Below, in pieces: positions 1-8,785 of a DNA stretch of 64,000 bases; positions within the stretch are counted from its first letter, which is position 1; each line of letters starts with the position of its first letter. The stretch comes from Pedobacter petrophilus (lineage in GTDB: Bacteria > Bacteroidota > Bacteroidia > Sphingobacteriales > Sphingobacteriaceae). The notes beneath the pieces were generated by a model. That model was not told the DNA's origin and ran no database searches. It worked only from the letters and a program-made list of their open reading frames with translations. The stretch covers positions 242,289 to 306,288 of the forward strand of contig NZ_WKKH01000001.1 of the NCBI RefSeq assembly GCF_009674725.1, written 5' to 3'. The position numbers and the translations under genes are program-made.

Positions 1-724
1 GCATGGAGCAGAAAAATACAACTCCCACATAATAGACCCAGCTAAATTCGGTAAAGAACACGGGTAAAATAACGCAGGTTGCAGAAAGCACATGCAGTAA
101 AACCGATACGTTCAAAGCATTTTTAATGCCAAGAGCCGATGGAATGGAGTGCAATTTTTCTTCGCGATCGAAATCTTCATCCTGTAAAGCGTAAATAATG
201 TCGAAGCCGCTTACCCAAAATAATACGGTAAATGAATATAAAACAGGTACCAACGCAAAGTGGCCAGTTACTGCAATGTAGGCGCCAATAGGGGCGAGGG
301 CGAGGCCAAGACCCAGTACCAGGTGGCAAAGTGCTGTAAACCTTTTGGTGTAGCTATAAAACAAAACTACGAACAAGGCAACCGGAGATAAGTAGAAGCA
401 GAGCGGATTAATGAAATAGGTGGTAACCGCAAACAGCACGCAATTGGCAATGACAAAAATCAGTGCTTCATTGGCTGAAACTTTCCCGGCAGGGATATCC
501 CGCATTTTGGTTCTTGGATTTTTTGCATCGATGTTTCGGTCAAGATACCGGTTAAATGCCATGGCAGAATTTCTGGCAAATACCATGCAAAGCAATACTA
601 AGATAAGTTTATACCAGGAGAACGGATTTTCGGTAGTGGTTACACCCAGAAAAAAGCCAATCATGGCAAATGGTAATGCAAAAACCGAGTGGGCGAATAA
701 TACGAGTGAAAAGTATTTTTTCAT
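1..724 (-). CDS. UbiA-family prenyltransferase, 3' end cut by window edge
   Basis: Integral membrane prenyltransferase that joins a polyprenyl chain to an aromatic acid in quinone synthesis. About 241 codons are visible from the ATG at 722-724, and the C-terminus lies outside the window. Both Mg-diphosphate motifs are present: NRYLDRNID at residues 58-66 and DEDFD at 182-186. Several hydrophobic helices lie between and around them. Family members run to about 290 residues, so roughly 50 are missing. Its place near ubiE/menG suggests menaquinone synthesis. It could be a UbiA-like or MqnP-type enzyme, and substrate specificity cannot be read here. The enzyme family is clear; the exact substrate is inferred. 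Confidence 0.9.
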   Translation of the reverse strand, partial: MKKYFSLVLFAHSVFALPFAMIGFFLGVTTTENPFSWYKLILVLLCMVFARNSAMAFNRYLDRNIDAKNPRTKMRDIPAGKVSANEALIFVIANCVLFAVTTYFINPLCFYLSPVALFVVLFYSYTKRFTALCHLVLGLGLALAPIGAYIAVTGHFALVPVLYSFTVLFWVSGFDIIYALQDEDFDREEKLHSIPSALGIKNALNVSVLLHVLSATCVILPVFFTEFSWVYYVGVVFFCSM

Positions 725-787
725 TGATTGATATACGAATATTTTATGGATTAGATTTTCTATAGTAAAATGAAAATGGCTAACTGT

Positions 788-1411
788 CTAAAACTTTTTA
801 TATTCTGTTGGAACAACAAAATCCTGATTGACCTCTCCAATAAATTGAAGTACATCATCTTTGCCATTTCCTTTTTCTGCTGAAGTGATAAAAGTAGCCG
901 GAATTTCTTCAAAAAACTCGCCCAGCTTTTTCTTAAATGCTGCTACGTTTTTTTGCGTAGTGGTCATGCCTTGTTTATCAGCCTTGGTAAAAAGTAATGA
1001 AAAAGGAATTTGTTTTTCACCTAACCAATAGCAGAATTCGATATCGATTTGCTGAGGCTCTAAACGGCTGTCTATGAGCACAAAAATACACTGTAAACTT
1101 TCTCTCTTAGTGATGTACGCACGAATGAACTTTTCCCATTTCTCTCTGCTGGTTTTAGAAACCTTGGCGTAGCCATAACCCGGTAAATCTACAATATACC
1201 ACTTTTCGTTAATGAGAAAGTGATTAATTAACTGCGTTTTGCCCGGGCGTTGTGAAGTCTTCGCTAATCCGTGCTGATTAACCAACATATTAATTAGAGA
1301 GGATTTCCCCACATTGGAGCGGCCAATAAATGCATATTCGGGCATTAATGGTGCCGGTAAAGCCGAAATCTGGGTGTTGCTGCAAACAAATGTTGCCGTT
1401 TTGATAACCAT
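788..1411 (-). CDS. engB: ribosome biogenesis GTP-binding protein EngB/YsxC (YihA)
   Basis: Small GTPase of the TrmE-Era-EngA-EngB family needed for large ribosomal subunit assembly. The 207-residue protein has the P-loop GRSNVGKSS at residues 30-38, the G3 motif DLPGYGYAKV and the G4 motif TKAD. Length is normal for the family. On the minus strand a TACCTTTG box (1417-1424) ends five bases before the ATG, so the transcript probably starts at or next to the start codon. It is divergent from ubiE. Confidence 0.96.
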   Translation of the reverse strand: MVIKTATFVCSNTQISALPAPLMPEYAFIGRSNVGKSSLINMLVNQHGLAKTSQRPGKTQLINHFLINEKWYIVDLPGYGYAKVSKTSREKWEKFIRAYITKRESLQCIFVLIDSRLEPQQIDIEFCYWLGEKQIPFSLLFTKADKQGMTTTQKNVAAFKKKLGEFFEEIPATFITSAEKGNGKDDVLQFIGEVNQDFVVPTEYKKF

Positions 1412-1416
1412 AGCTG

Positions 1417-1424
1417 CAAAGGTA
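1417..1424 (-). promoter_or_regulatory. Bacteroidota -7 box for engB
   Basis: Reverse complement reads TACCTTTG, a perfect TAnnTTTG match, five bases upstream of the engB start codon. At the usual -33 distance the match is only partial. It predicts a leaderless or near-leaderless mRNA. Confidence 0.6.
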
Positions 1425-1432
1425 GGCTTTTG

Positions 1433-1464
1433 AGTCGGAAGTCCGAAGCCTCAAGTCATTAGTC
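1433..1464 (+). repeat. AGTCNNN heptad array
   Basis: Five consecutive 7-nt units begin at 1433, 1440, 1447, 1454 and 1461: AGTCGGA, AGTCCGA, AGCCTCA, AGTCATT, AGTC. The register is exact, with one substitution in the third unit. It lies in the engB-ubiE divergent spacer opposite a second array in inverted orientation. Confidence 0.75.
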
Positions 1465-1543
1465 GAAACCACAAATCTACAAGAAATGTAAAGTTTAAAA
1501 TAAAATACATGCCTTTGTCCTTTTACGAACTCTTGATCTTCAA

Positions 1544-1575
1544 GACTCCGGACTATCGACTAAAGACTTTGGACT
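1544..1575 (-). repeat. inverted AGTCNNN heptad array (GACTNNN on plus strand)
   Basis: GACT occurs at 1544, 1551, 1558, 1565 and 1572, an exact 7-nt period. As the reverse complement it is the mirror of the array at 1433-1464. The segment AGTCWTTAGTCGA is shared by both arms. The array ends just upstream of the ubiE promoter box. Confidence 0.75.
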
Positions 1576-1582
1576 TTTTCCC

Positions 1583-1590
1583 TATCTTTG
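1583..1590 (+). promoter_or_regulatory. -7 box for ubiE
   Basis: TATCTTTG matches TAnnTTTG and lies 9 bases before the ATG at 1600. It overlaps a possible in-frame TTG start at 1588, which argues that the ATG is the real start. No TTG is seen at the ideal -33 position. Confidence 0.65.
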
Positions 1591-1599
1591 CCCTACATC

Positions 1600-2331
1600 A
1601 TGAATCAGAATATTACTCCATATCAAGTAGAAGATGCAACTAAAAAAGAGCAGGTTGCAACCATGTTTAATAACATTTCGGGCACTTACGATTTTTTAAA
1701 TCATTTTCTTTCCTTGGGGATTGATGTGATTTGGCGCAAAATGGCCATTAAGGAGTTAGTCTCTATTCAGCCAAGGAATATGCTCGATGTGGCTACCGGA
1801 ACTGGAGACTTTGCCTTCGAAGCCATTAAAAAACTTCATCCCGAGAAAGTAATAGGTGTAGATATTTCTGAAGGGATGTTGGATGTAGCTAAAAAGAAAA
1901 TCAATGAAAGAAGCTTAAATGAGACTTTCACTGTTCAACTGGGTGATTCTGAAGGCTTGCATTTTGAAGAACATACTTTTGATGCCATTACCTGTGCATA
2001 TGGTGTTCGTAACTTTGAAAACCTCGAACAAGGATTAAGAGATATGTACCGGGTATTGAAACCTAATGGAAAAATGGTGATTCTTGAGTTTTCAAAACCA
2101 AGGGTGTTTCCGGTTAAACAGCTCTATAATTTTTATTTCTCAAAGGTTACGCCATTTTTTGGGAAACTGTTTTCTAAAGACGCAAGGGCTTATACTTATT
2201 TACCAGAATCAGTTGCCGCCTTTCCGGATGGAAAAGAATTTACTCACCTGATGGAGAAAGTTGGTTTTAAAAGTACCAAACAGAGAACTTTAACGTTTGG
2301 AATTAGTTCAATTTACGTCGGAACTAAATGA
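1600..2331 (+). CDS. ubiE: demethylmenaquinone methyltransferase UbiE/MenG
   Basis: SAM-dependent C-methyltransferase of the last step in menaquinone (and, in quinone-diverse bacteria, ubiquinone) synthesis. The 243-residue protein has SAM motif I LDVATGTGDFAFE, the acidic loop VIGVDISEGML, and the family blocks AYGVRNFENL and VLEFSKP. I start it at ATG 1600 and not at the upstream TTG 1588, because that TTG lies inside the -7 promoter box. It overlaps the porT start by four bases (ATGA), so the two are probably translationally coupled. In this lineage menaquinone is the expected product. Confidence 0.95.
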   Translation: MNQNITPYQVEDATKKEQVATMFNNISGTYDFLNHFLSLGIDVIWRKMAIKELVSIQPRNMLDVATGTGDFAFEAIKKLHPEKVIGVDISEGMLDVAKKKINERSLNETFTVQLGDSEGLHFEEHTFDAITCAYGVRNFENLEQGLRDMYRVLKPNGKMVILEFSKPRVFPVKQLYNFYFSKVTPFFGKLFSKDARAYTYLPESVAAFPDGKEFTHLMEKVGFKSTKQRTLTFGISSIYVGTK

Positions 2332-3125
2332 TAAGAAAATTAAGCCTCATTATCTCCTTGTTTATGATATCGAGTTCGGCATTTGCCCAAAATTGGGGTG
2401 GAGGCATAGACGATGAAGACTGGAGTTTTGGGTTTAACTTTCAATATATTTCTGCAGAATATAAAATTCTGAAAAAGCAAAACTGGCAGAGTCCATTTTT
2501 TGAGGAGTTAAATTCTTTTGGCGTTTCTTATGATCCGAACTCTGGTGCGCCGGTAACAGCCCGACTCAATTCCATTTCAAGTAAACCATCTCAAGGCTTT
2601 GGTTTGGGCTTTGTCATGAACAGACGGATTTCTGAAAACTTTGACCTTCGTGCAACGCCGTCTTTGATTTTTAGTGATCGGATCGTAAGTTATGAATATG
2701 AGCCAATGGAGCCGATCAATGTAGGCAACGGACAAGTTAAAAATTTCCAAACCCTGGTTGATAAGAAAGTGCAGGCAACCATGTTTGAATTTCCACTCGG
2801 ACTGAAAATAAAATCAAATCGCTTAAATAACTTCCGTGCTTACTGGCTAGGTGGCGCAAAATACTCTATTGATATTGCATCGAAGAAGAAAACCTCCGAT
2901 GAAGGTGAAACCGCGGTAAACAAACTATTAAAAAATCAGCAGAATTATCTTTCTTATGAAACAGGGATTGGATTTGATTTGTATTTCGAATATTTTAAAA
3001 TGTCGCCAGAAATTAAGTTGTCGTATTCTACAAACGATATTCTTCAACACGATAACACCGCATTTGCAAATCCAATAGATAAGTTGAAATTACGTCAATT
3101 AACGTTCAGTTTAATTTTTCAATAG
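2328..3125 (+). CDS. porT: PorT-family outer-membrane beta-barrel protein (T9SS)
   Basis: 265 residues with a signal peptide ending in SSSAFAQ, followed by alternating hydrophobic/polar strands and a C-terminus ending in FSLIFQ, all typical of a small outer-membrane barrel. Position directly after ubiE with a 4-bp overlap is, to my knowledge, the conserved location of PorT/SprT, an outer-membrane component of the type IX secretion system. The assignment rests on fold type plus this neighbourhood. No other T9SS gene is in the window. Confidence 0.8.
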   Translation: MIRKLSLIISLFMISSSAFAQNWGGGIDDEDWSFGFNFQYISAEYKILKKQNWQSPFFEELNSFGVSYDPNSGAPVTARLNSISSKPSQGFGLGFVMNRRISENFDLRATPSLIFSDRIVSYEYEPMEPINVGNGQVKNFQTLVDKKVQATMFEFPLGLKIKSNRLNNFRAYWLGGAKYSIDIASKKKTSDEGETAVNKLLKNQQNYLSYETGIGFDLYFEYFKMSPEIKLSYSTNDILQHDNTAFANPIDKLKLRQLTFSLIFQ

Positions 3126-3145
3126 CCGCACCATTCAAAAAAACT

Positions 3146-3153
3146 TACCTTTG
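3146..3153 (+). promoter_or_regulatory. -7 box for the SDR gene
   Basis: TACCTTTG matches TAnnTTTG. The start codon follows at 3223, predicting a leader of about 65 nt. Confidence 0.5.
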
Positions 3154-3222
3154 CCTGCGGAGGTAAATCATCGGCCTTAGTTTTAAGTTCCAGGGTTTAT
3201 CAAGACTTAAAAAATCACATAC

Positions 3223-3984
3223 ATGTCTAAAATTGTTTTAATTACAGGCGCAACATCTGGCATTGGCGAGGCTTGTGCACGTACTTTTGCTCAACAAGGT
3301 TATCAGTTAATTCTGCTCGCCCGCCGGGAAGATCGTTTATTAAAAATTGCACAAGAACTTAACAATCAATATGGTGTAGAAATTAAGCAGGTTTTGGCAG
3401 ATGTCCGGAATAAAGAAAGTTTATCAGCTGCGCTGGAAGAATTACCTGCTGATTGGAAAAAAGTGGATATCCTGGTTAATAATGCAGGTTTAAGCCAGGG
3501 CTTAGATCCTATTGATCAGGGCAGTACAGATGATTGGGATACCATGATTGATACTAACGTTAAAGGGTTATTATATGTTACGAAAGTCGTTTCGAACTGG
3601 ATGATTCCACAGCAATCCGGCCACATTGTAAATATTGGTTCCATCGCCGGAAAAGAAGTTTATCCCAACGGAAATGTATATTGCGCCACTAAACATGCGG
3701 TTGATGCTTTGAGCAAGGCCATGAGAATAGACCTGTTGCCTCATGGCATTAAAGTAACAGAAATCAATCCTGGTATGGTAGAAACTGAGTTTTCTGTGGT
3801 TCGTTTTAAGGGCGACGAAGATCGCGCTAAGAAAGTTTATGAAAACCTGGAACCACTTATTGCTGATGACATTGCAGATGCCATTTCGTATGTAGTAAGT
3901 CGGCCAAAACATGTAAATATCAATGATATGTTAATTATGCCAACGGTTCAGGCAACGGCAACGATTATAAAAAGAGATAAGTAA
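3223..3984 (+). CDS. short-chain dehydrogenase/reductase, YdfG-like
   Basis: Classical cytosolic SDR oxidoreductase of 253 residues. The nucleotide-binding motif TGATSGIG is at residues 8-15, NNAG at 86-89, and the catalytic triad is Ser140, Tyr153 and Lys157 (YCATK). An Arg pair after strand 2 (LLARRED) suggests NADP preference. The sequence resembles the YdfG/serine 3-dehydrogenase group, which reduces 3-hydroxy acids and malonic semialdehyde, but the substrate cannot be fixed from sequence alone. Confidence 0.92.
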   Translation: MSKIVLITGATSGIGEACARTFAQQGYQLILLARREDRLLKIAQELNNQYGVEIKQVLADVRNKESLSAALEELPADWKKVDILVNNAGLSQGLDPIDQGSTDDWDTMIDTNVKGLLYVTKVVSNWMIPQQSGHIVNIGSIAGKEVYPNGNVYCATKHAVDALSKAMRIDLLPHGIKVTEINPGMVETEFSVVRFKGDEDRAKKVYENLEPLIADDIADAISYVVSRPKHVNINDMLIMPTVQATATIIKRDK

Positions 3985-3993
3985 TTAAATTAC

Positions 3994-4053
3994 GAGTTGA
4001 AGGTTAAAAGTTGAATGTCAGTACCTATAGCCCATAACTCACAACCCACAACG
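3994..4053 (+). repeat. two facing heptad arrays (GTTGA-type and CACAAC-type)
   Basis: Left arm has 7-nt units GAGTTGA, AGGTTAA, AAGTTGA, ATGTCAG from 3994 in exact register. Right arm has CATAACT, CACAACC, CACAACG from 4033, also in exact register. The arms are G/T-rich and A/C-rich respectively, the same opposed arrangement as in the engB-ubiE spacer. The right arm abuts the yqeY start region. Confidence 0.6.
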
Positions 4054-4055
4054 AT

Positions 4056-4502
4056 ATGATATCAAATACAATAGATCAGGAAATTAAGAAAGCCATGCTG
4101 GCAAAAGACAGCGCACAGTTACGCGGTTTAAGAGCCATCAAAGCGGCCCTTCTTTTGGCTAAAACAGAAAAAGGGTCAACAGAAGAAGTTACAGAGGAAA
4201 CAGAATTAAAGATTCTTCAGAAGTTAATTAAACAACGTCGTGAATCGGCCGATATTTATAAATCACAAAATCGTGCAGATTTATACCAGGTTGAGGAAGA
4301 AGAGATTAATGTGATCAACAAGTTTTTGCCACAACAGTTAGATCGGGCCGAAGTGGCAACCATTATTGAAGATGTAATCAAACAATCTGGCGCAACATCG
4401 GTTAAAGATATGGGTAAGATAATGGGTTTGGCAAACAAAGCACTTGCTGGCAAGGCCGATGGAAAATTAATTGCTGAAATCGTTAAAGAAAAGTTAGGGT
4501 AG
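4056..4502 (+). CDS. GatB/YqeY domain-containing protein
   Basis: 148-residue YqeY-type protein, a stand-alone version of the tRNA-binding tail domain of aspartyl/glutamyl-tRNA amidotransferase subunit B. The all-helical pattern and the blocks RGLRAIKAAL, KQRRESADIY, INKFLPQQL and GKIMGLANKAL are characteristic. The biochemical role of the free-standing form is not established. It starts with ATG 3 bases after a heptad array and has no visible Shine-Dalgarno sequence. Confidence 0.93.
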   Translation: MISNTIDQEIKKAMLAKDSAQLRGLRAIKAALLLAKTEKGSTEEVTEETELKILQKLIKQRRESADIYKSQNRADLYQVEEEEINVINKFLPQQLDRAEVATIIEDVIKQSGATSVKDMGKIMGLANKALAGKADGKLIAEIVKEKLG

Positions 4503-4558
4503 GGGTTTTGGGTTTGCAGTTTTGAGCCTTAGTCTTAAGGGATTAGTTTTGAGTACAA
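4503..4558 (+). repeat. degenerate heptad array downstream of yqeY
   Basis: Eight contiguous 7-nt units from 4503 read GGGTTTT, GGGTTTG, CAGTTTT, GAGCCTT, AGTCTTA, AGGGATT, AGTTTTG, AGTACAA. Most fit [AG][AG]GTYTT. The array begins directly at the yqeY stop codon. The remaining spacer to 4781 holds a palindrome (GGATATT-TA-ATATCC near 4614) and otherwise shows nothing I recognise. Confidence 0.65.
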
Positions 4559-4781
4559 AATTGTTAAGTTTGGTTTGAGGATTATGCATCTTGATACTCA
4601 AGTCTGGATATTTAATATCCAAACCTTCGTTCTTACTATCACTACTGTTACAAAATATGCATCCAGATACTCTGAACCAAGTTTTTGTACCGTTTTATGT
4701 TTTATTTCAGAAAAATGGCATAGAAATGCGAAAATTTAATTTTACTCTACTAACTTAGTGCACAATACCACAAGAATACAT

Positions 4782-5546
4782 ATGACATACCAGGTAATAG
4801 AAGAAGACGGATTTAAATACATTGAGGCCGGAAAAGGCGAAACACTGGTATTGCTACACGGTCTGATGGGCGAATTGAGCAACTGGGAGCAGGTTATTGA
4901 GCGTTTCAAAGACCGTTATCACGTAGTTATTCCAATTCTTCCAATTTACGATTTACCCATTTTAACATTAGGTGTTAAAGCTTTATCCAGATATTTACAC
5001 CGCTTTTTAAAATTTAAATCACTTAATCAGGTGGTATTAATTGGTAATTCATTGGGTGGGCATGTTGGCTTAGTGTTTACCGTAGCGCACCAGGAATTTG
5101 TTAAAGCTTTGGTGCTCACCGGGAGTTCAGGCCTTTACGAAAATGCTTTCGGCGGGTCTTTTCCACGTCGCGAAAGTTATGATTACATTAAGGAAAAGGT
5201 AGAATTTACATTTTATGATCCGGCAACAGCAACTAAAGAGCTGGTTGATGATGTTTTTAAAACCGTTAATGACAGGTCTCGTGTGATCAGGATTTTAACG
5301 ATGGCTAAATCTGCAATCCGCCATAATATGAGTAAAGAATTATCGAAAATCACCATCCCTATTTCTTTAATCTGGGGTAAAAATGATAAAGTTACGCCGC
5401 CGGAAGTAGCACAGGAATTCCATGAATTACTGCCGAACTCTGAACTGAATTGGGTTGATCAGTGCGGACATGCGCCAATGATGGAACAACCGGAAATATT
5501 TAACAATTATTTGGAAAAATTTCTAGATAGAATATTACTTAAATAA
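4782..5546 (+). CDS. alpha/beta-fold hydrolase
   Basis: 254-residue cytosolic alpha/beta hydrolase. The oxyanion-hole region LLHGLMG is at residues 24-30, the nucleophile elbow GNSLGG has Ser90, the acid is Asp202 (WGKNDKV) and the base His230 (CGHAPMMEQP). A GTG in frame at 4758 is possible but falls in a -7-like box (TAACTTAG, 4751-4758), so ATG 4782 is preferred. The stop and the next start overlap in TAATG. The true substrate is unknown. It heads an envelope-biogenesis cluster. Confidence 0.9.
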   Translation: MTYQVIEEDGFKYIEAGKGETLVLLHGLMGELSNWEQVIERFKDRYHVVIPILPIYDLPILTLGVKALSRYLHRFLKFKSLNQVVLIGNSLGGHVGLVFTVAHQEFVKALVLTGSSGLYENAFGGSFPRRESYDYIKEKVEFTFYDPATATKELVDDVFKTVNDRSRVIRILTMAKSAIRHNMSKELSKITIPISLIWGKNDKVTPPEVAQEFHELLPNSELNWVDQCGHAPMMEQPEIFNNYLEKFLDRILLK

Positions 5547-6211
5547 TGTTTGCAGAAGAAATCATATCGAACGAAATTCCAACACTCAAAGCTGACGATT
5601 CAGTTCAGAAGGCTTTGGATCGCCTCAGCGATTTTAAACTGAAGCATTTACCGATCGTTAATGAAGGGGTGCTTGTTGGCTTGGTTTCAGAAGATGATTT
5701 ACTAAACGTGCATGACCATGATACGCTTTTGAGTGACAATACATCCGTTCATTTGCTCAGCGTTTTCGTTCCCAATGATGCACATACTTATGATGTGATC
5801 AGGTTGCTAAGTCAATTGCACCTTACCGCAATACCGGTTGTTGATCAGCAGAAAAATTACCTGGGGTTAATTTCTATTAATGAGATGGTTGATGCGGTGG
5901 CAGAACAATATGCCGTACAGGAACCCGGAGGGATAATTGTACTTGAAATTGGTAACCGAGACAATTCGCTGGCACATATTGCACAGATTGTGGAAGCAGA
6001 CAATACCCAGATTTTATCTTCTTACGTGAATTCTTTCAAGGATTCTACCCGTTTGGAAGTCACCTTAAAAGTGAATAAAACGGAAATTACCTCATTGATA
6101 GCATCATTCGAACGCTATGATTATCAGGTAAAAGAAGTATATAACAATACGCAGGTTGATGATGGATCGCAGGAACGATACGATTCTTTCATGAACTATT
6201 TAAATGTTTAA
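5546..6211 (+). CDS. CBS domain-containing protein
   Basis: 221 residues with two CBS motifs (about residues 1-60 and 70-128), which usually form an adenosyl-nucleotide-binding Bateman module, followed by an ACT-like tail (about 135-210). It overlaps the upstream hydrolase gene by one base and precedes nadK by 8 bp, so it is co-transcribed. It may sense ATP/AMP or NAD status for its neighbours, but this is inference. Confidence 0.92.
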   Translation: MFAEEIISNEIPTLKADDSVQKALDRLSDFKLKHLPIVNEGVLVGLVSEDDLLNVHDHDTLLSDNTSVHLLSVFVPNDAHTYDVIRLLSQLHLTAIPVVDQQKNYLGLISINEMVDAVAEQYAVQEPGGIIVLEIGNRDNSLAHIAQIVEADNTQILSSYVNSFKDSTRLEVTLKVNKTEITSLIASFERYDYQVKEVYNNTQVDDGSQERYDSFMNYLNV

Positions 6212-6219
6212 AGCCGATT

Positions 6220-7101
6220 ATGAGGATAGCAATTTACGGGAGAGACTTCAATGATACAGTTTTACCATATGTTCAGGAAGTTTTTAACCACTTAGCCAGC
6301 CACAACGTACAGCCGGTTTTATACTCTAAGTTCAAAACATCACTTCATGGTAAGATCAGTTTACCAAAAAATACCATCATCTTTCATAACCATGTTGAGC
6401 TTAAAGAACGTGCTGATGTTCTAATCAGTTTAGGAGGCGATGGTACACTTTTAGATACGGTATCGCTCATCAGAAATTCGGGTATTCCGGTGATCGGCAT
6501 AAATTTCGGTCGCTTAGGATTTTTAGCCAGCATCAATAAAAATGTAATGGAATCAGCACTAAAAGCCGTAATTAATGGCGAATACAGTTTAGATTGCCGT
6601 TCGCTTTTGGTTTTAGAATCTGATAATGGCCTGTTTGGCGCAGAGAACTTTGCGCTTAATGATATCACCATGCACCGGAGAGATAACTCTGCCATGATGA
6701 TTATCCATGCGAAGATGAACGACGAATATATCAATTCTTATTGGGCTGACGGACTAATCATTGCAACTCCTACTGGTTCTACCGCTTATTCCTTAAGTTG
6801 CGGTGGACCGATTATTTACCCTGATTCCAGAAATTTTGTAGTTACGCCAATTGCACCACATAACCTCAACGTAAGGCCGGTAGTGTTGCCAGATGACCGT
6901 AAATTATCTTTTGAAGTAGAGGCAAGAGAATCTAAATTTTTGGTCTCTTGCGACAGCAGAACAGTAACTGTAGAAAGATCCGTAAAAATTAGCATAAAAA
7001 AAGCCGACTTTTGCTTAAATCTTATCCGTTTAAATAATGAAACTTATTTAAGTACGTTAAGAAATAAATTATTATGGGGAATAGATACCCGTAACTACTA
7101 A
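6220..7101 (+). CDS. nadK: NAD kinase
   Basis: Phosphorylates NAD to NADP in the cytosol. The 293-residue protein has the diagnostic GGDGT motif at residues 72-76 (catalytic Asp74), then GINFGRLGFLA, the LNDITMHR block and the glycine-rich TPTGSTAYSLSCGGP. Length is normal. It is two bases from the next gene, in a tight same-strand cluster. Confidence 0.97.
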   Translation: MRIAIYGRDFNDTVLPYVQEVFNHLASHNVQPVLYSKFKTSLHGKISLPKNTIIFHNHVELKERADVLISLGGDGTLLDTVSLIRNSGIPVIGINFGRLGFLASINKNVMESALKAVINGEYSLDCRSLLVLESDNGLFGAENFALNDITMHRRDNSAMMIIHAKMNDEYINSYWADGLIIATPTGSTAYSLSCGGPIIYPDSRNFVVTPIAPHNLNVRPVVLPDDRKLSFEVEARESKFLVSCDSRTVTVERSVKISIKKADFCLNLIRLNNETYLSTLRNKLLWGIDTRNY

Positions 7102-7103
7102 GT

Positions 7104-7910
7104 ATGGCGCCAAACAAATTCCTTTTTCTTTTCCTTTTATTTGCCTGCAGTGCCGAAGTATCGCGGGCTCAGGAAGGTGGGAATTGGGAATTAGGGATTA
7201 TGGCCGGCGGCGCTGGATATATGGGCGATTTAAATCAGAATAACCCCTTAAAAATCAGTGGTTTCTCTGCCGGTATCTTCGGGAAGAAAAATTTCAATCA
7301 ATATTTAGGCATTCGGCTCAACTATAATTACGGACAAATTGAGGCTAAAGATTCAGAATCAGGCAATCAACAGTTCAGAGATAGAAATTTGAGTTTTAAA
7401 ACCAGCTTAAGCGAGTTCACTGCAATAGTTGATTTTAATTTATTTAATTTTAAACTGGGTGGGGGCACGAGGCAGTTTACCCCTTATCTTTTTACCGGGG
7501 TAGGTGGCGTAGTATTTAAGCCAACATTTAAATACAATGGTGAAACGTTTCGTTTAGACAGAAAAGCAACCGAGGGGCAGGATAATGCCTATAATAATGT
7601 GGCCTTAACCGTTCCATACGGTTTAGGTTTAAAGTATAATTATAAAGATACCTGGAGCGTTTTTTCAGAAATTGGCTATCGAACCCCTCTTACAGATTAT
7701 ATTGATGATGTGAGTGGAAAATATCCAAGTTTAACCCTTCAAAGTAATACCATAGTGGGCAACCCGGGCTTAAATTTATCTGATCCATCTATAGGGCAGA
7801 TTGGAGTTCCCGGAACCCAAAGAGGAGATTTTAGAAAAAGGGACACTTATCTATTTGTTAGTGTTGGCATATCTTTTACCTTTGTATCCTCAAAATGCTA
7901 CTCGTTTTAA
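7104..7910 (+). CDS. DUF6089-type outer-membrane beta-barrel protein
   Basis: 268 residues with a signal peptide (cleavage near SRAQ) and a predicted 8-stranded small barrel: repeated G-x-x-x-[YF] strands and a C-terminus that returns to a strand. GGAGYMGDLNQ near the N-terminus is typical of DUF6089 proteins found between nadK and uppS in Bacteroidota. Function is unknown. Location beside bamA and uppS suggests an envelope role. Confidence 0.85.
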   Translation: MAPNKFLFLFLLFACSAEVSRAQEGGNWELGIMAGGAGYMGDLNQNNPLKISGFSAGIFGKKNFNQYLGIRLNYNYGQIEAKDSESGNQQFRDRNLSFKTSLSEFTAIVDFNLFNFKLGGGTRQFTPYLFTGVGGVVFKPTFKYNGETFRLDRKATEGQDNAYNNVALTVPYGLGLKYNYKDTWSVFSEIGYRTPLTDYIDDVSGKYPSLTLQSNTIVGNPGLNLSDPSIGQIGVPGTQRGDFRKRDTYLFVSVGISFTFVSSKCYSF

Positions 7911-7929
7911 GTTGATTTTGACATAATTA

Positions 7930-8670
7930 ATGGGATTTAAAGAACAAATAGACTATAGCCGCCTGCCAAAGCACATTGCCGTAATCATGGATGGTAATGG
8001 CAGATGGGCCAAAGGCCAGGGTAAAGTACGCGTTTTCGGTCACGAACAAGGCGTATTTTCTGTAAAAGACATTGTAGAAGGTTGTGTAGATGTAGGTATT
8101 GAATACTTAACACTCTATGCATTTTCTACTGAAAACTGGAACAGGCCGAAAGAAGAGGTGGATGCATTGATGCAAATCCTCATTTCTACCATCAACAACG
8201 AAACTGAAACGCTTAATAAAAACAATATTAAGCTAAATGCGATCGGTAATATTTCGTCTTTGCCTCAGCAATGTATTAATGATTTGCATGAAGCGATGGC
8301 GAAAACAGCACATAACGAAAAATGCACCCTTACCCTGGCATTAAGTTATAGTGCCAAATGGGAGATTTTAGATGCAGCTAAACAAATTGCTGCGGCTGTG
8401 AAAGACAACACCATCTCAATTGAGGAGATTGATGAACATTTATTCTCCTCTAAATTAACAACGGTAAATATGCCAGATCCGGAACTAATGATCAGGACTA
8501 GCGGAGAACACCGGATTAGCAATTATTTGCTTTGGCAAATGGCTTACACGGAGTTTTATTTTACCGATGTTCTTTGGCCTGATTTCAGACGTGAAGATCT
8601 TTTTGAGGCGATAGTTGACTATCAAAAACGCGAACGCCGTTTCGGAAAAATTAGTGAACAATTAAACTAA
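7930..8670 (+). CDS. uppS: isoprenyl transferase (undecaprenyl diphosphate synthase)
   Basis: Cis-prenyltransferase that makes undecaprenyl diphosphate, the lipid carrier for peptidoglycan and O-antigen. The signature HIAVIMDGNGRWAKGQG starts at residue 15 and catalytic Asp is residue 21. The late motif IRTSGEHRISNYLLWQMAY and the C-terminal RERRFGKI are present. 246 residues is normal. It is 19 bp downstream of the DUF6089 gene. Confidence 0.97.
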   Translation: MGFKEQIDYSRLPKHIAVIMDGNGRWAKGQGKVRVFGHEQGVFSVKDIVEGCVDVGIEYLTLYAFSTENWNRPKEEVDALMQILISTINNETETLNKNNIKLNAIGNISSLPQQCINDLHEAMAKTAHNEKCTLTLALSYSAKWEILDAAKQIAAAVKDNTISIEEIDEHLFSSKLTTVNMPDPELMIRTSGEHRISNYLLWQMAYTEFYFTDVLWPDFRREDLFEAIVDYQKRERRFGKISEQLN

Positions 8671-8785
8671 TTTTTCTTTTAACACTTTTTAACAAGCGTT
8701 TAAACTAACTTAGCGCCACTTTATACGATAAATGTAACCATCAGAAGGGAATATTAATAAAGCATTTTTTGCTCTATAAAACACG

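Noticed and set aside
420..731. 103-codon plus-strand frame at the left edge
   Set aside because: It lies opposite the UbiA prenyltransferase, whose two Asp-rich motifs show that the minus strand is coding.
1588..1599. TTG start of ubiE four codons upstream
   Set aside because: The codon is part of the TATCTTTG promoter box, so it would not be in the mRNA.
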